Notes: generated from the letters alone by a model not told the origin. A stretch of 64,000 nt of DNA from Pseudoalteromonas lipolytica (GCF_900116435.1 NZ_FPAZ01000007.1:186001-250000), one strand, 5' to 3'; positions 8,209 through 18,866 are shown, counted from the first letter of the stretch. Translations and numbers: made by a program.

Positions 8209-9882
8209 ATGGTGTTACCAGATAAGTTTATATTCTCGATGAGTCGAGTTTCTAAAGTTGTGCCGCCTAAGCGCACTATCTTAAAAGATATCTCTTTACA
8301 CTTTTTCCCGGGCGCAAAAATTGGTGTGCTTGGTCTAAATGGCGCAGGTAAATCGACGTTACTTCGCATTATGGCAGGTGTTGACCAAGACTTTGAAGGT
8401 GAAGCTCGTCCACAACCTGGCACAAAAATAGGTTACTTACCGCAAGAGCCTGTTTTAGACGAAAACAAAACAGTACGCGAAACCGTTGAAGAAGCCGTAA
8501 GCGAAGTTAAAAATGCGCTAAACCGTCTTGATGAAGTATACAACGAGTATGCTATGGAAGATGCTGACTTTGATGCACTTGCAAAAGAGCAAGGCGAGCT
8601 TGAAGCAATTATCCAAGCACACGACGGTCACAATATCGATAACGTATTAGAGCGCGCAGCAGATGCTCTTCGTTTACCACCGTGGGATGCTAAAATTGAA
8701 CACCTTTCGGGTGGTGAGCGTCGCCGTGTTGCCATCTGTCGTTTACTGCTTGAAAAACCAGACATGCTGATTCTTGACGAACCAACCAACCACTTAGACG
8801 CAGAGTCTGTGGCATGGTTAGAGCGTTTCTTACACGACTACGAAGGTACTGTGGTCGCTGTAACCCACGACCGTTACTTCTTAGATAACGTTGCTGGGTG
8901 GATTTTAGAACTTGACCGTGGTGAAGGTATTCCGTGGGAAGGTAACTACTCATCATGGCTTGAGCAAAAAGATTTACGTTTACAACAAGAACAAAAATCT
9001 GAAAAAGCTCGTCAAAAATCAATTGCACAAGAACTTGAATGGGTTCGTTCAAACCCGAAAGGCCGTCAAGCTAAGTCTAAAGCGCGTATGGCACAGTTCT
9101 CTGAGCTACAACAGAACGATTACCAAAAACGTAACGAAACGAATGAGCTATTCATTCCACCGGGTCCACGCTTAGGCGACCAAGTTATTGAAGTAAAAGG
9201 TCTTAAGAAGAGCTTTGGCGATCGTGTTTTAATCGACGACTTAAACTTTGCTATGCCAAAAGGTGCAATCGTAGGTATTATCGGTGCCAATGGTGCGGGT
9301 AAATCAACCTTATTCAAAATGTTAAGCGGTGAAGAAAAGCCAGACAGTGGTGAAATCCTTGTGGGTGAAACTGTTGAGCTTGCTACCGTTGATCAGTTCC
9401 GTGGCGACATGGATGAAAGCAACACCGTTTTCCAAGAGATCTCTAACGGTCAAGACGTATTAAAAATTGGTAACTTTGAATTCCAAAGCCGCGCCTATGT
9501 TGGTCGCTTTAACTTCAAAGGTAACGACCAACAAAAATTCGTTAAAGACTTATCAGGCGGTGAGCGCAACCGTTTACACCTTGCAAAACTATTAAAAGCG
9601 GGTGGTAACGTATTACTACTGGATGAGCCGACTAACGATCTTGATGTTGAAACACTTCGTGCACTTGAGAACGCAATTCTAGAGTTCCCAGGTTGTGTAA
9701 TGTGTATCTCGCATGACCGTTGGTTCCTTGACCGTATCGCTACACATATTCTTGATTACCGTGACGAAGGCCAAATTAACTTCTTCGATGGTAACTACAC
9801 AGAATACGAAGAGTGGTTGAAGAAAACCTTAGGCGCAGAAGCCGCACAGCCTAAGCGTATTAAATATAAAAAGATTGGTTAA
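8209..9882 (+). CDS. ettA: Energy-dependent translational throttle protein EttA (ABC-F ATPase)
   Basis: A 557-residue ABC-F protein close to E. coli EttA throughout. Two ATPase domains are visible: Walker A GLNGAGKST and GANGAGKST, signatures LSGGERRR and LSGGERNR, Walker B LILDEPTNHLD and LLLDEPTNDLD. The EttA C terminus (PKRIKYKKIG) is kept, and there is no membrane domain. EttA binds the ribosomal E site and gates elongation according to the ADP/ATP ratio. The start at 8209 was chosen because GAAGG lies 8 nt upstream and FIFSMSRVSKVVPPKR aligns with the family N terminus; the longer open frame from 8017 does not. Single-gene unit closed by a strong terminator. Confidence 0.97.
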   Translation: MVLPDKFIFSMSRVSKVVPPKRTILKDISLHFFPGAKIGVLGLNGAGKSTLLRIMAGVDQDFEGEARPQPGTKIGYLPQEPVLDENKTVRETVEEAVSEVKNALNRLDEVYNEYAMEDADFDALAKEQGELEAIIQAHDGHNIDNVLERAADALRLPPWDAKIEHLSGGERRRVAICRLLLEKPDMLILDEPTNHLDAESVAWLERFLHDYEGTVVAVTHDRYFLDNVAGWILELDRGEGIPWEGNYSSWLEQKDLRLQQEQKSEKARQKSIAQELEWVRSNPKGRQAKSKARMAQFSELQQNDYQKRNETNELFIPPGPRLGDQVIEVKGLKKSFGDRVLIDDLNFAMPKGAIVGIIGANGAGKSTLFKMLSGEEKPDSGEILVGETVELATVDQFRGDMDESNTVFQEISNGQDVLKIGNFEFQSRAYVGRFNFKGNDQQKFVKDLSGGERNRLHLAKLLKAGGNVLLLDEPTNDLDVETLRALENAILEFPGCVMCISHDRWFLDRIATHILDYRDEGQINFFDGNYTEYEEWLKKTLGAEAAQPKRIKYKKIG

Positions 9883-9900
9883 TTTACCGTCTTATTCAAA

Positions 9901-9922
9901 AGCCCCTTCTTGGGGCTTTTTT
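9901..9922 (+). terminator. ettA terminator
   Basis: agcccc / ggggct arms with a short ttctt loop followed by a T6 run, 18 nt after the ettA stop. Canonical intrinsic terminator. Confidence 0.92.
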
Positions 9923-10031
9923 GTAGCCGATAAGGTTTACCAGCAATCGTTTCACTCACACCTTGCATATTGAACTATAATGATTTTAGCGAATTAAGTT
10001 AATGAAACGACAATGACTTGGGGATCACACC

Positions 10032-10397
10032 ATGAATGAGCGTAGACAGTTTTCTCGGGTATTATTTTCTTGCCCTGCAACGCTTTGTATTGATGAGTAT
10101 AAGTATCAATGTCAACTGCTTGATTTATCCTTGCATGGTGCGCTTATAACCAAAAGCGATTCATTTTTAGTTCCTATCCACAGTAAAGCCGTTTTATCGT
10201 TTACCCTACCCGACTCAACTGTAGAGATTAAAATGCAAGTCGAGTTGTGCCATGTAGAACAGCAGCATGCTGGACTTATTTGCGAACATATTGATATCGA
10301 CAGTATCAGTCATTTGAAGCGCCTGATTGAGCTGAACTTAGGCGATGAAGGCCTATTACATCGTGAGTTAGCACACTTAATTCACGTGCCAGAGTAA
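10032..10397 (+). CDS. PilZ domain protein, probable c-di-GMP receptor
   Basis: A 121-residue single-domain protein. The N terminus MNERRQFSRV has the arginine-rich RxxxR binding motif, and DLSLHGALI fits the second PilZ motif (D/NxSxxG), the two elements that hold c-di-GMP. No membrane segment or extra domain is present, so it probably acts as a free adaptor on an unknown partner. It lies 53 bp before the deacetylase-like gene in the same direction, but their link is unclear. It is the only visible effector for the three diguanylate cyclases in the window. Confidence 0.85.
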   Translation: MNERRQFSRVLFSCPATLCIDEYKYQCQLLDLSLHGALITKSDSFLVPIHSKAVLSFTLPDSTVEIKMQVELCHVEQQHAGLICEHIDIDSISHLKRLIELNLGDEGLLHRELAHLIHVPE

Positions 10398-10450
10398 ACA
10401 ACGGCGAATAAATTCGCTATGCTGTAGCAAATCCCGTTATTAAATGAGTT

Positions 10451-11359
10451 ATGTACTTAAACCCCCACTTACCCTTGGTATATCACCCTAATTATTCCTT
10501 TAGCTTCGATCCTAACCATCGCTTTGTAATGAGTAAATTTGCTTATTTATATGACCATGTTCAAAGCCTTGGCCTGATCAGTGATAATTTAGTACAGCCG
10601 ATATTAGGCAGCCCCGCACCACTAGAACTGGTGCATTGCGATGACTACATTAATGACCTGTGGCATAACCGCTTGGATGAAAAAGCCATGCGCCGAATTG
10701 GTTTACCTTGGTCTGAACAATTGATGGCACGAACATTCACAGCCCCACTTGGCACCTTACAAACCGCTCGCCTCGCTTTAAAGCATGGGCTTGCCTGCCA
10801 CTTAGCTGGCGGCACTCATCATGCCCATTATGATTTTGGTTCGGGTTATTGCATGGTAAACGATTTAGCGTTCACCAGTGAAACACTGATAAAGAGTGGC
10901 GAAGTGACCAATGTGCTGATTTTTGACTTAGATGTTCACCAAGGCGATGGCACTGCAGCCATGCTCACCCATCAACCCTATGCGTATACGTGCTCGATTC
11001 ATTGTGAGAAGAACTTTCCATTTCGCAAATCAGCCAGTGATCTCGATATTGGCTTAAACCCAGGTGTTAGCGATAAAGAATACGTTGGCATCGTTGATGA
11101 GACGCTAAGTTACTTACTAAAAACCCTTAATCCAGATTTAGTACTTTACGATGCAGGTGTTGATGTATGGCAGCAAGATGGCTTAGGAAAACTTGATATA
11201 AGCTGGCAAGGCATTGAACAACGCGACCATTTAGTCCTTAAGCGTTGCCTTGAACACAATGTGCCTGTCGCAACGGTCATTGGTGGTGGCTATGATAAAG
11301 ATCATCGCCGCTTAGCCGCTCGTCATGGCATAGTGGTAGAGCAAGCTGCACAGTTTTAG
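10451..11359 (+). CDS. Histone deacetylase family (AcuC/AphA-like) amidohydrolase
   Basis: A 302-residue arginase-fold deacetylase. The charge-relay histidines are in GGTHHAHYDFG (His123, His124), and the zinc ligands are Asp161 and His163 in IFDLDVHQGDG, with a third in YDAGVDVW near residue 250. Bacterial members remove acetyl groups from acetylpolyamines, small amides or proteins; the substrate here cannot be told. The N terminus (PLVYHPNYSFSF...HRFVMSKF) matches the short bacterial group often labelled histone deacetylase family. No ideal ribosome site precedes the ATG. No strong plus-strand terminator follows. Confidence 0.88.
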   Translation: MYLNPHLPLVYHPNYSFSFDPNHRFVMSKFAYLYDHVQSLGLISDNLVQPILGSPAPLELVHCDDYINDLWHNRLDEKAMRRIGLPWSEQLMARTFTAPLGTLQTARLALKHGLACHLAGGTHHAHYDFGSGYCMVNDLAFTSETLIKSGEVTNVLIFDLDVHQGDGTAAMLTHQPYAYTCSIHCEKNFPFRKSASDLDIGLNPGVSDKEYVGIVDETLSYLLKTLNPDLVLYDAGVDVWQQDGLGKLDISWQGIEQRDHLVLKRCLEHNVPVATVIGGGYDKDHRRLAARHGIVVEQAAQF

Positions 11360-11447
11360 TGATATCACTTGTAGTCACACGAAAGATAGTGAGGGATTAG
11401 TTAAAAAATTGGTCTAACTCGTTTTATTAACTAACGAAACGAAAAAA

Positions 11448-11472
11448 GGCCCGGTGGAGAAAAAACCGGGCC
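11448..11472 (-). terminator. Terminator of the cyo operon
   Basis: Perfect arms ggcccggt and accgggcc around a 9-nt loop. On the minus strand the stem runs into a T6 tract (complement of aaaaaa at 11442-11447), 40 nt past the cyoE stop. On the plus strand only three T follow, so it mainly ends cyo transcripts. Confidence 0.88.
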
Positions 11473-11511
11473 TTTGCTACTGTAACATTGGGATATGTTA
11501 GCAACTTTTTT

Positions 11512-12423
11512 CTAAGTTAAAACCAGTAGCTGAGGAGCTACTGAGTGGTAATCTAAAGCCATCGCTATGCTCAAAACCGTAATATTTACTATCGAAAAAG
11601 CAAACACTTGGCGCGCCCAACCGCTTACATCAATATTGCGACGATAACCTCTGAGCGCCATAAGCAACCACCAAAAACTCGTTGTACAAGCTACAGCCAT
11701 GAAAGCTACACCTGTATAACCACTAATGGTTAATAACATCACAACCAACGCATACACGGCGATATATAAAACAATGTGATGCTTTGCCTTTTCGATCCCT
11801 TGCGCTACGGGTAACACGGGAATTCTGGCCGCTTGGTAGTCGTTATAACGAAAGATTGCAATTGCATATGAATGAGGCATTTGCCATAAACTAAACATTA
11901 CCAATAAAATCACAGCACCGGCATCAAACTGTCCCGTTACCGCACAATAGCCCACCACAGGTGGAACTGCGCCCGATAAACTACCGACAAAGGTGCCATA
12001 CACAGAACGACGTTTCATATATAAGCTGTATACACCGACGTAAATGACGTAACCAAACGTAGCAAATAAGAGTGCCACCACGTTGGTATAAACGGCTAAT
12101 AATGTGAAACCAAAAACACCCAGCACGATGCCATGTGCCATAGCGGCCTTTGCTGACATTTCGCCAGTGACTGTGACGCGTTTGCGAGTGCGCGCCATTG
12201 CAACATCAATATCACGATCAATCACATTATTGATAGCGCATCCAGATGCCACAACTAAAGATAACCCAAGCAAAGTTGCGACCATTAACCATGGGTCAAC
12301 ATCGCCACGAGAGGCTAGCAAGAATCCCCCCGCAACAGAGATTAAATTGCCCATGATAATGCCAGGTTTAGTGACATTTAAATAACGTCGAAACACTTCC
12401 TCGACTCCTCTAATATTCTGCAC
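11512..12423 (-). CDS. cyoE: Protoheme IX farnesyltransferase (heme O synthase)
   Basis: A 303-residue UbiA-family prenyltransferase with about nine membrane segments. The polyprenyl-diphosphate and Mg2+ motif [18 protein letters not shown] and the second loop [13 protein letters not shown] are clear. It transfers a farnesyl group to heme B to make heme O, the high-spin heme of the cyo oxidase. It follows cyoD after 119 bp, a larger gap than within cyoABCD, so it may also be expressed on its own. CtaB for an aa3 oxidase is the alternative, but the position at the end of the cyo operon favours CyoE. Confidence 0.95.
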   Translation of the reverse strand: MQNIRGVEEVFRRYLNVTKPGIIMGNLISVAGGFLLASRGDVDPWLMVATLLGLSLVVASGCAINNVIDRDIDVAMARTRKRVTVTGEMSAKAAMAHGIVLGVFGFTLLAVYTNVVALLFATFGYVIYVGVYSLYMKRRSVYGTFVGSLSGAVPPVVGYCAVTGQFDAGAVILLVMFSLWQMPHSYAIAIFRYNDYQAARIPVLPVAQGIEKAKHHIVLYIAVYALVVMLLTISGYTGVAFMAVACTTSFWWLLMALRGYRRNIDVSGWARQVFAFSIVNITVLSIAMALDYHSVAPQLLVLT

Positions 12424-12542
12424 AAACGCAAAATTACGAAAGAAACTAGCTAATAACAGACTGTAAGAACTGGAGACACAATCTCAAACTAACCAGCTCC
12501 TTTCGTAAATCTTTATATCAATTACATAAAAATAATTGTTAT

Positions 12543-12902
12543 TTAATACATCATCATGGCGTTCGATTCGTAGATGATCCACACCGACAAACCAACCACC
12601 ATCACGATAATTATGGCGCTGAAGATAAATGACAATGAGCTGGCTTTGCCGTCTTCAGTTTTAAAGCTTAAATGCAAGAAGTACTTTAAATGCACCCAAA
12701 TTTGCACAACCGCCATCGTCACAATGCACCAGACGGTGGCTGGTTTTGAAAACGACCCACTCATCACAGCCCAAAATGGAATAGCCGTTAAAATCACTGA
12801 CAACACAAAGCCAATAAAATAGTCTTTCATACTGCCATGTGATTGTGTGTCGTGTGCGTGTACTTCTAAGTTATTAATGACATGCGATTCACTGTGACTC
12901 AT
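12543..12902 (-). CDS. cyoD: Cytochrome bo3 ubiquinol oxidase subunit IV
   Basis: A 119-residue protein with three membrane helices after a polar N terminus rich in His ([18 protein letters not shown]). SMKDYFIGFVLSVILTAIPF and the WVHLKYFLHL segment are typical of CyoD, which helps assembly of the oxidase. The open frame reaches 13052, but the extra residues lie in cyoC in another frame; the ATG at 12902 shares one base with the cyoC stop (TAATG), a usual coupling for this gene pair. Confidence 0.95.
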   Translation of the reverse strand: MSHSESHVINNLEVHAHDTQSHGSMKDYFIGFVLSVILTAIPFWAVMSGSFSKPATVWCIVTMAVVQIWVHLKYFLHLSFKTEDGKASSLSFIFSAIIIVMVVGLSVWIIYESNAMMMY

Positions 12903-13537
12903 TACATTGCTCCCATTAAATAAACAACGGTAAACACACAGATCCACACCACATCTAAAAAGTGCCAGAACAAACTTAAACAACTTAAGCGTGTCACTGT
13001 TTGCGGGTTTAAACCACGACGAACAACTTCGATCATCATGATTGTCATCCAAATTAAACCCGCTGTTACATGCAGACCATGTAAACCGACTAAAGAGAAA
13101 AACGACGTTAAAAAGGCACTGTGTTGCGGGCCATTACCGTGCGCAATTAGGTGATGAAACTCATACACTTCCATACCAATAAACACAGCACCAAAAGCAA
13201 AAGTGACAAGTAACCAGGTCAATGTTGCTGCCTTTTTCTGCGAATGTGCAGAAATCATCGCAAAGCCAAATGTAATACTACTTAGTAGGAGTGCCGCGGT
13301 TTCAACCGCGACAAAATCAAGTTCAAAAATGTCTTTGCCTGACACGCCGCCGGCTGTGTTCATAAACAGCACGGCATAAGTTGCAAAGAAAGAAGCAAAT
13401 AATAAGCAGTCGGTCATTAAGTAAAGCCAAAAACCGAATACCGTGTTGCCACCTGTGTCGTGATGCTCACTATCATGTGCTTCAACATGACCTTGAGCAT
13501 TACTTAAGGTGTTTAAATCTGCAGTGATAGTACTCAT
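12902..13537 (-). CDS. cyoC: Cytochrome bo3 ubiquinol oxidase subunit III
   Basis: A 211-residue heme-copper oxidase subunit III with five membrane helices, the short form usual for quinol oxidases. Recognisable parts are the N-terminal [24 protein letters not shown] and [12 protein letters not shown]. It stabilises the core subunits and has no redox centre. The start overlaps the cyoB stop by 4 nt, and the stop touches the cyoD start, so the genes are translationally coupled. Confidence 0.96.
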   Translation of the reverse strand: MSTITADLNTLSNAQGHVEAHDSEHHDTGGNTVFGFWLYLMTDCLLFASFFATYAVLFMNTAGGVSGKDIFELDFVAVETAALLLSSITFGFAMISAHSQKKAATLTWLLVTFAFGAVFIGMEVYEFHHLIAHGNGPQHSAFLTSFFSLVGLHGLHVTAGLIWMTIMMIEVVRRGLNPQTVTRLSCLSLFWHFLDVVWICVFTVVYLMGAM

Positions 13538-15522
13538 GCATTCACCCCTTTAGTCGCGGCGGTATTGTGCGCCGTTTCAAGTTCAACAATTTCATCTGGT
13601 TGCACGTAATAATCAACATCAGTTGTATAACAACGTTTAATAAATATCGCGATAGCACCCAGTAAACCGAAGGCTGCAAGCCACCATATATGCCAAATCA
13701 TGGCAAAACAGAACGTTGTTAATGCACCGCTCATCAATACACCCGCTGGCGTATTTTTTGGCATGTGAATTGGGCTATAAGATGCTTCTTGTTTGTAAGC
13801 TAAGCCTTTTTCTTTCATGTCAGTCCATGCATCAATGTCATCAACATGGGGAATTTTTGCAAAGTTGTAGTACTGCGGAGGTGATGCAGACGCCCATTCA
13901 AGCGTATGACCATTCCATGGATCACCTGTTGTATCATCTAATTGCTCGCGGTTTTTAAAACTCACAACAAGTTGTACTACTTGGAACAAGATACCGAACA
14001 TGATGATCACCGCACCGCCTGCTGCAATGTATAACCACATGTTCCAATCTGGGTTATTTGTGTGGTTTAAACGACGAGTCATACCTAAGAAACCAAGCAC
14101 GTATAACGGCATGAATGCCACAAAGAAACCAATTAACCAGCACCAGAAAGATCTTCTTCCCCAGCGTTCGTCAAGTTTGAAGCCCATTGCTTTAGGGAAC
14201 CAAAATGCGAAACCTGCTAAGTAACCGAACACTGCACCACCAATAATGGTGTTATGAAAGTGAGCGATTAAAAATAAGCTGTTGTGTAATACATAGTCAG
14301 CACCAGGGATTGCAAGTAATACACCGGTCATACCACCAATGGTGAATGTCACCATGAAACCCAGAGTCCAAAGTACGGGCACTGTGATTCGTAAACGACC
14401 ACGGTACATAGTGAATAACCAATTAAAGAGTTTTACACCCGTCGGCACTGCAATCACCATGGTCATGACACCAAAGAAGGCATTAACGTTCGCACTTGAC
14501 CCCATAGTGAAGAAGTGGTGAAGCCATACGATGAAACCTAAAATAGAAATCGCACCACTTGCATAAACCATCGACTTGTAGCCAAACAAACGTTTACCAG
14601 CGAAAGTAGAGATAACCTCTGAGAAAATACCAAACGCAGGTAAAATGAGAATGTAAACTTCAGGGTGACCCCACGCCCAGAATAAGTTGATGTACATCAT
14701 CGCGTTACCACCTAATTCATTGGTGAAAAAGTGGAAATCGAGATAACGGTCAAGTGTCAGCATTGCAAGCACAGCAGTCAAAATTGGGAACGAGGCTGCA
14801 ATTAAGATATTTGCCCACGTACATGCCCACGTAAAAATAGGCATTTTCATTAAGGTCATGCCGGGTGCACGCATCTTGAAAACTGTCACTAAGAAGTTAA
14901 CCGAAGTTAGCAAGGTACCTAAGCCGGATATTTGCAAGGCCCAGATATAATAATCGACCCCCACGCCCGGACTAAACGACAACTCGGATAATGGTGGATA
15001 GGCAACCCAGCCTGTTTTTGCAAACTCACCGAAAAACAGTGAAATATTAATTAATATCGCACCGCCAGCAGTTAGCCAAAAACTTAAATTATTTAAGAAT
15101 GGGAAAGCAACATCACGCGCACCAATTTGCAGTGGCAAAATAATGTTCATTAGACCAATCATGAACGGCATCGCCATAAAGATGATCATGATCACCCCAT
15201 GCGCCGTAAAAATTTGGTCGTAATGTTCAGGTGGTAAGTAACCACTTGCACCGCCCGTAGCCATTGCTAATTGTAATCGCATCATAATGGCATCAGCAAA
15301 GCCGCGGAATAACATAATAAGCGCAAGAATGATGTACATAACCCCTAAGCGCTTATGATCAATTGACGTGATCCAGTCGTGCCAAAGCACGCCCCATTTT
15401 TTATATTTTGTTACTAAGCCTGCAACTAGCAAGCCTAAGACAGCAACCACCGTCATGGTAACCATGATAATTGGTTCATGAAACGGGATTGCGTCTAATG
15501 TTAATTTACCTAACAACGACAT
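13534..15522 (-). CDS. cyoB: Cytochrome bo3 ubiquinol oxidase subunit I
   Basis: A 662-residue catalytic subunit with about 15 membrane helices, the normal CyoB length. Ligands are visible: the low-spin heme His in [11 protein letters not shown], the cross-linked CuB His-Tyr loop [13 protein letters not shown], the CuB pair in WLHHFFTMG, and the heme ligands in [10 protein letters not shown]. It oxidises ubiquinol, reduces O2 to water and pumps protons. It lies 2 nt after cyoA and overlaps cyoC by 4 nt. Confidence 0.98.
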   Translation of the reverse strand: MSLLGKLTLDAIPFHEPIIMVTMTVVAVLGLLVAGLVTKYKKWGVLWHDWITSIDHKRLGVMYIILALIMLFRGFADAIMMRLQLAMATGGASGYLPPEHYDQIFTAHGVIMIIFMAMPFMIGLMNIILPLQIGARDVAFPFLNNLSFWLTAGGAILINISLFFGEFAKTGWVAYPPLSELSFSPGVGVDYYIWALQISGLGTLLTSVNFLVTVFKMRAPGMTLMKMPIFTWACTWANILIAASFPILTAVLAMLTLDRYLDFHFFTNELGGNAMMYINLFWAWGHPEVYILILPAFGIFSEVISTFAGKRLFGYKSMVYASGAISILGFIVWLHHFFTMGSSANVNAFFGVMTMVIAVPTGVKLFNWLFTMYRGRLRITVPVLWTLGFMVTFTIGGMTGVLLAIPGADYVLHNSLFLIAHFHNTIIGGAVFGYLAGFAFWFPKAMGFKLDERWGRRSFWCWLIGFFVAFMPLYVLGFLGMTRRLNHTNNPDWNMWLYIAAGGAVIIMFGILFQVVQLVVSFKNREQLDDTTGDPWNGHTLEWASASPPQYYNFAKIPHVDDIDAWTDMKEKGLAYKQEASYSPIHMPKNTPAGVLMSGALTTFCFAMIWHIWWLAAFGLLGAIAIFIKRCYTTDVDYYVQPDEIVELETAHNTAATKGVNA

Positions 15523-15524
15523 GA

Positions 15525-16439
15525 TTATTCCTCGTCCTCGCCGTGCCCTTTATGAGCAGAGTGCTCAGGCATTGCGTGTTGCATTGCACCGTGTGAGCCA
15601 TGCGCTTGCATATACTTCATTACAATTGAATGAAACATATCTTTGTCTACACTGGCATAGTATTTAACTGGGTCGTATTCACTTGGCTTAGCTAGTTCAA
15701 CATAGGTCTTTTTAGTAAGCGCAGACCCTGAATTTTTCACCTTATTTACCCATGCATCAAAGTCTGCTTGGGTTGGCGTGGCGATGGCATTAAACTTCAT
15801 GCCTGTGAAACCTGCCCCACTGTAGTTAGCAGAGAAACCTTTAAAAGTACCCGGTTCATCAGCTATTAGATGCAGTTTGGTTTCCATGCCTGCCATTGAA
15901 TAAATTTGGCTACCAAGCTGAGGTATGAAAAACGAGTTCATGGTGCTTTCTGAGGTAATCTTGTATTGAACAGGCACGTTAGCGGGAAACACCAACTCGT
16001 TGACTGTCGCAATGCCTTGCTCAGGGTAGATAAATAACCATTTCCAATTTAAAGACACCACTTCAACAGTGAGATGCTCACCTTTCCCTTCTAGCGGTTT
16101 ATAAGGGTCAAGCTCTTGCGTTGACTGCCAGGTGATCACACCTAAAATAACCACGATGATAATAGGAATAGCCCACACCACCGCTTCAATCTTGTTAGAG
16201 TGAGCCCACTTAGGAGCATAAATTTCTTGGTCTCGTCCATCACGGTATTTCCATGCAAAATAAATTGTCATGGCAATCACTGGGATTACAACAATCAGCA
16301 TTAATACCGTTGCTACGATGATTAAATACTTTTCGTCGGCCCCAATTTGACCTTTTGGATCAAGTACCCCGCCTTCACAGCCAGTCAAAGCCAGCACTAA
16401 AGACGCTAGAGCAATATTACAAAGGTTACGAATTGACAA
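15525..16439 (-). CDS. cyoA: Cytochrome bo3 ubiquinol oxidase subunit II
   Basis: A 304-residue lipoprotein: the signal [12 protein letters not shown] places the acylated Cys at residue 21. Two membrane helices follow, then a periplasmic cupredoxin domain (about 120-225). The CuA cysteines and methionine of cytochrome c oxidases are missing, as expected for a quinol oxidase. The C-terminal tail is His-rich ([21 protein letters not shown]), longer in His than usual and possibly metal-binding (inference). The start is a TTG at 16439 with AGGA 7 nt upstream; no ATG lies before the signal peptide. First gene of cyoABCDE. Confidence 0.95.
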   Translation of the reverse strand: MSIRNLCNIALASLVLALTGCEGGVLDPKGQIGADEKYLIIVATVLMLIVVIPVIAMTIYFAWKYRDGRDQEIYAPKWAHSNKIEAVVWAIPIIIVVILGVITWQSTQELDPYKPLEGKGEHLTVEVVSLNWKWLFIYPEQGIATVNELVFPANVPVQYKITSESTMNSFFIPQLGSQIYSMAGMETKLHLIADEPGTFKGFSANYSGAGFTGMKFNAIATPTQADFDAWVNKVKNSGSALTKKTYVELAKPSEYDPVKYYASVDKDMFHSIVMKYMQAHGSHGAMQHAMPEHSAHKGHGEDEE

Positions 16440-16675
16440 AGGAATATCCTACAACCTAAAAGTTAACACTTGTCGATAAGTACACGACGCTTTTCTGTAG
16501 CAACGAACGGCCACAGATATCCCTAGCCACATAACGAGCACAATTTATCGCCACGTTAAGAGAGGGAATAGTTAGGTTAGCTGACTGAAATTTGGACGTA
16601 GAAAGCCCACTAGGTGCTTAGTAAAGACAACTTAGAAAACGACTAAAATGGCTGAACTTAAGCAGCAAAGCTTAT

Positions 16676-17095
16676 TTACAGACAACCACTTACACGAGGA
16701 GGAGCACGACAGCCATGTGCGCTGTGTACTACTAAAGACTTTATCGTTTCACGTGCAGCGAAGGCCGCTTTACGTAAAATGACACCTGCACGACGCGCAG
16801 GAAAGAAATGGAAGACCAACCAGCATAAGCCAATTAATAATTGGCAAGACACCACTGGGTAAGCTAAAAAGCTCAATACATTAAGTAACGGTGTTTCATA
16901 CAAAGCACCTTCGCTTAATAAACTTCTTAACTCATGTGCATCTTCTACCGCACCGTTAATTAGCATGGCTGAATTAATGATCAGCAAGGCTAAAACAGAC
17001 AACAGTTCTTTGCCAGCAAAAAACGCACGCGCAGCTAATTGCAATCTAGCGAAACTAGATTGTTTAACACCTTGTGACGGATTAATTACTCGCAA
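16676..17095 (-). CDS. Small predicted membrane protein, unknown
   Basis: A 139-residue frame with two clear hydrophobic segments (about 31-49 and 70-95) and a basic C-terminal tail with three Cys. I recognise no family. It lies 236 bp upstream of cyoA in the same direction, which could mean a link with oxidase expression or assembly, but a position effect is as likely. The apparent start is TTG (17095) with AAGG 8 nt upstream; no ATG is available before residue 44. Membrane-like composition argues that it is real, while the non-ATG start lowers confidence. Confidence 0.5.
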   Translation of the reverse strand: MRVINPSQGVKQSSFARLQLAARAFFAGKELLSVLALLIINSAMLINGAVEDAHELRSLLSEGALYETPLLNVLSFLAYPVVSCQLLIGLCWLVFHFFPARRAGVILRKAAFAARETIKSLVVHSAHGCRAPPRVSGCL

Positions 17096-17510
17096 AACAC
17101 ATGCCTTTTTATAACTTTGGCCGCAATAAAGGTAGACGCTCTACCCTATAATTAAGCGCGGCAACTTGATCTTCATCAATAAAGTTTCAGTAATTACTGA
17201 AATTTCGATGTGGAGTATAACAAAGTCAACGTACGGTACAAGTAGAATTTAACAGCACTGCGTTAAGCATCGTTTATTCAACTGATAAATAAATGTAAAC
17301 AAACCCAAAATATGAAGCTAAGCATTTAAAAAAGCTAGAGTATTTAATATAGCAAAAAGCAATGCCTAAAAAGAAAATTGCATAAAAATGGCGTTTAAAC
17401 ACATACCTACTCAGTATCTACTTGTATTGTGTTACTGAACAAGGATTAGCCAAGAGAGCTAAAATATAATATTCTTTATTAAAACACGATTAAGAATAAT
17501 AGAGTTATAT
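17096..17510. other. Divergent intergenic region with an 18-bp palindrome
   Basis: A 415-bp AT-rich stretch between the small membrane protein and the M14 peptidase. I find no credible gene in it. It holds a perfect palindrome (listed separately) and several A/T-rich elements of promoter type, including TATAAT at 17147-17152 without a good partner hexamer. Confidence 0.6.
17185..17202. repeat. Perfect 18-bp palindrome, possible operator
   Basis: TTTCAGTAATTACTGAAA is its own reverse complement over 18 bp. It lies 90 bp upstream of the small membrane protein gene, where a dimeric repressor could bind near its promoter. It does not match an operator I know well. Confidence 0.45.
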
Positions 17511-18866
17511 ATGTACCAGTATGCACTTACCACCGCCCTATTACTTAGCAGTTCACATGCATTTGCAAACAGCATTGAAGACACCAGAGTTCATGGATTC
17601 GATAAGCCAGCAATTTATTACAGCGATATAGAACCCCAACTAAAAAAAGCTGCTATGCACCCTGCAATTACTTTGCAACAGCTAGGTAGCTCATACCAAG
17701 GGCAACCAATAAATGCACTTGATATTGGCTCTGGCGCTATTAAAGTAATGATGTGGAGCCAAATGCATGGCGACGAAAACACCGCAACAGCAGCACTAAT
17801 GGATTTTTTAACCTTTATCACAGCGCCTGAAAACGCGGCATGGTTAAAAGAGTGGCAAACAAAGCTTACACTGCGCATTATTCCTATGGTTAACCCTGAC
17901 GGTGCCGCCATTCAAACGCGCCACAATGCACAAGGGATCGATCTTAATCGTGATGCGAAAGCTCTGCGCACCCAAGAAGGGCAAATTTTAATGACGGCTG
18001 CAACGCAATTTAAGCCTGATTTTGGCTTTAACTTACACGATCAAAATGCCTATTATGGGGCTGGCAAAAAAGGCAAACAAGCAACCATCTCTGTGCTCGC
18101 ACCGGCTTATAATGAAGCTCGTGAAATTAATACCACGCGTGCAGAAGCGATGCAGTTTACGGCCCATTTAGCAGCCACGGTAGAAAACATGATCCCCGGC
18201 CACTTAGGCAAATACAACGACAGCTACTCATACCGCAGTTTTGGTGATACGTTTTCTGAAAAAGGGATTCGCACTATTTTAATTGAATCGGGTGCTTACC
18301 CTCAGGATCCAAACCGTCAAGTAGCGCGAAAAGTTAACCGTGTTCTTTATAAAAAGGCGATTGATTCTTTAGTAACGGGTGATTGGAAAAAAGCCACTGT
18401 AGCGCAGTATCATGCAATCCCATTTAATGCTAAAGATAATTGGGTCGACCTACTCATTGATGATGTGATGGTAAACAGTGAGATGGGTGACTATCAGATT
18501 GATATTGCCATAAATGATAAGGGTAGATTGCCTACCATCAAAGAACTCGGCGATATAAGTAGTATTCGCCAAGGTTACCAGACATTAGATGCCAGCAAAT
18601 TGAGCTTTAATATAGGCAACAGCTACATTATTACGAAACCAATCACATTGACTGACAGCACTTATAAGGCGTTATTAAAAGAAGGCTATAGCTGTTTCTC
18701 AGGTCAGGTGCATAAACTCACGAATAACTCACAATGGCCTATATATACGTGTCCAAGAGTGTTCACCTCGATTCCAACACTTCATGCTCCTGCAGCCTTT
18801 TTGCTAACAGCAAACCATGCAAATCAATATGCAGTCCTGGGTGCTAAATTAATTGGGTTGAACTAG
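17511..18866 (+). CDS. Secreted M14 family zinc carboxypeptidase
   Basis: A 451-residue protein with a signal peptide (cleavage likely after SHAFA, residue 19) and an M14 metallopeptidase domain. Zinc ligands are His86 and Glu89 (SQMHGDEN) and His176 (NLHDQ). Substrate residues are in NPDGAAIQTRHNAQGIDLNRD, and the catalytic Glu259 is in ILIESGAYPQD. The C-terminal 150 residues are a further domain I do not recognise. It probably trims C-terminal residues from peptides outside the cytoplasm, in line with a marine protein-degrading lifestyle. Single gene ended by a strong terminator. Confidence 0.9.
   Translation: MYQYALTTALLLSSSHAFANSIEDTRVHGFDKPAIYYSDIEPQLKKAAMHPAITLQQLGSSYQGQPINALDIGSGAIKVMMWSQMHGDENTATAALMDFLTFITAPENAAWLKEWQTKLTLRIIPMVNPDGAAIQTRHNAQGIDLNRDAKALRTQEGQILMTAATQFKPDFGFNLHDQNAYYGAGKKGKQATISVLAPAYNEAREINTTRAEAMQFTAHLAATVENMIPGHLGKYNDSYSYRSFGDTFSEKGIRTILIESGAYPQDPNRQVARKVNRVLYKKAIDSLVTGDWKKATVAQYHAIPFNAKDNWVDLLIDDVMVNSEMGDYQIDIAINDKGRLPTIKELGDISSIRQGYQTLDASKLSFNIGNSYIITKPITLTDSTYKALLKEGYSCFSGQVHKLTNNSQWPIYTCPRVFTSIPTLHAPAAFLLTANHANQYAVLGAKLIGLN

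Noticed and set aside
12903..13052. Extended N terminus of cyoD inside cyoC
   Set aside because: It overlaps cyoC in another frame; CyoD homology begins at the ATG that touches the cyoC stop.
17147..17152. TATAAT on the plus strand as promoter of the M14 peptidase
   Set aside because: No minus-35 at proper distance and about 360 nt from the gene.
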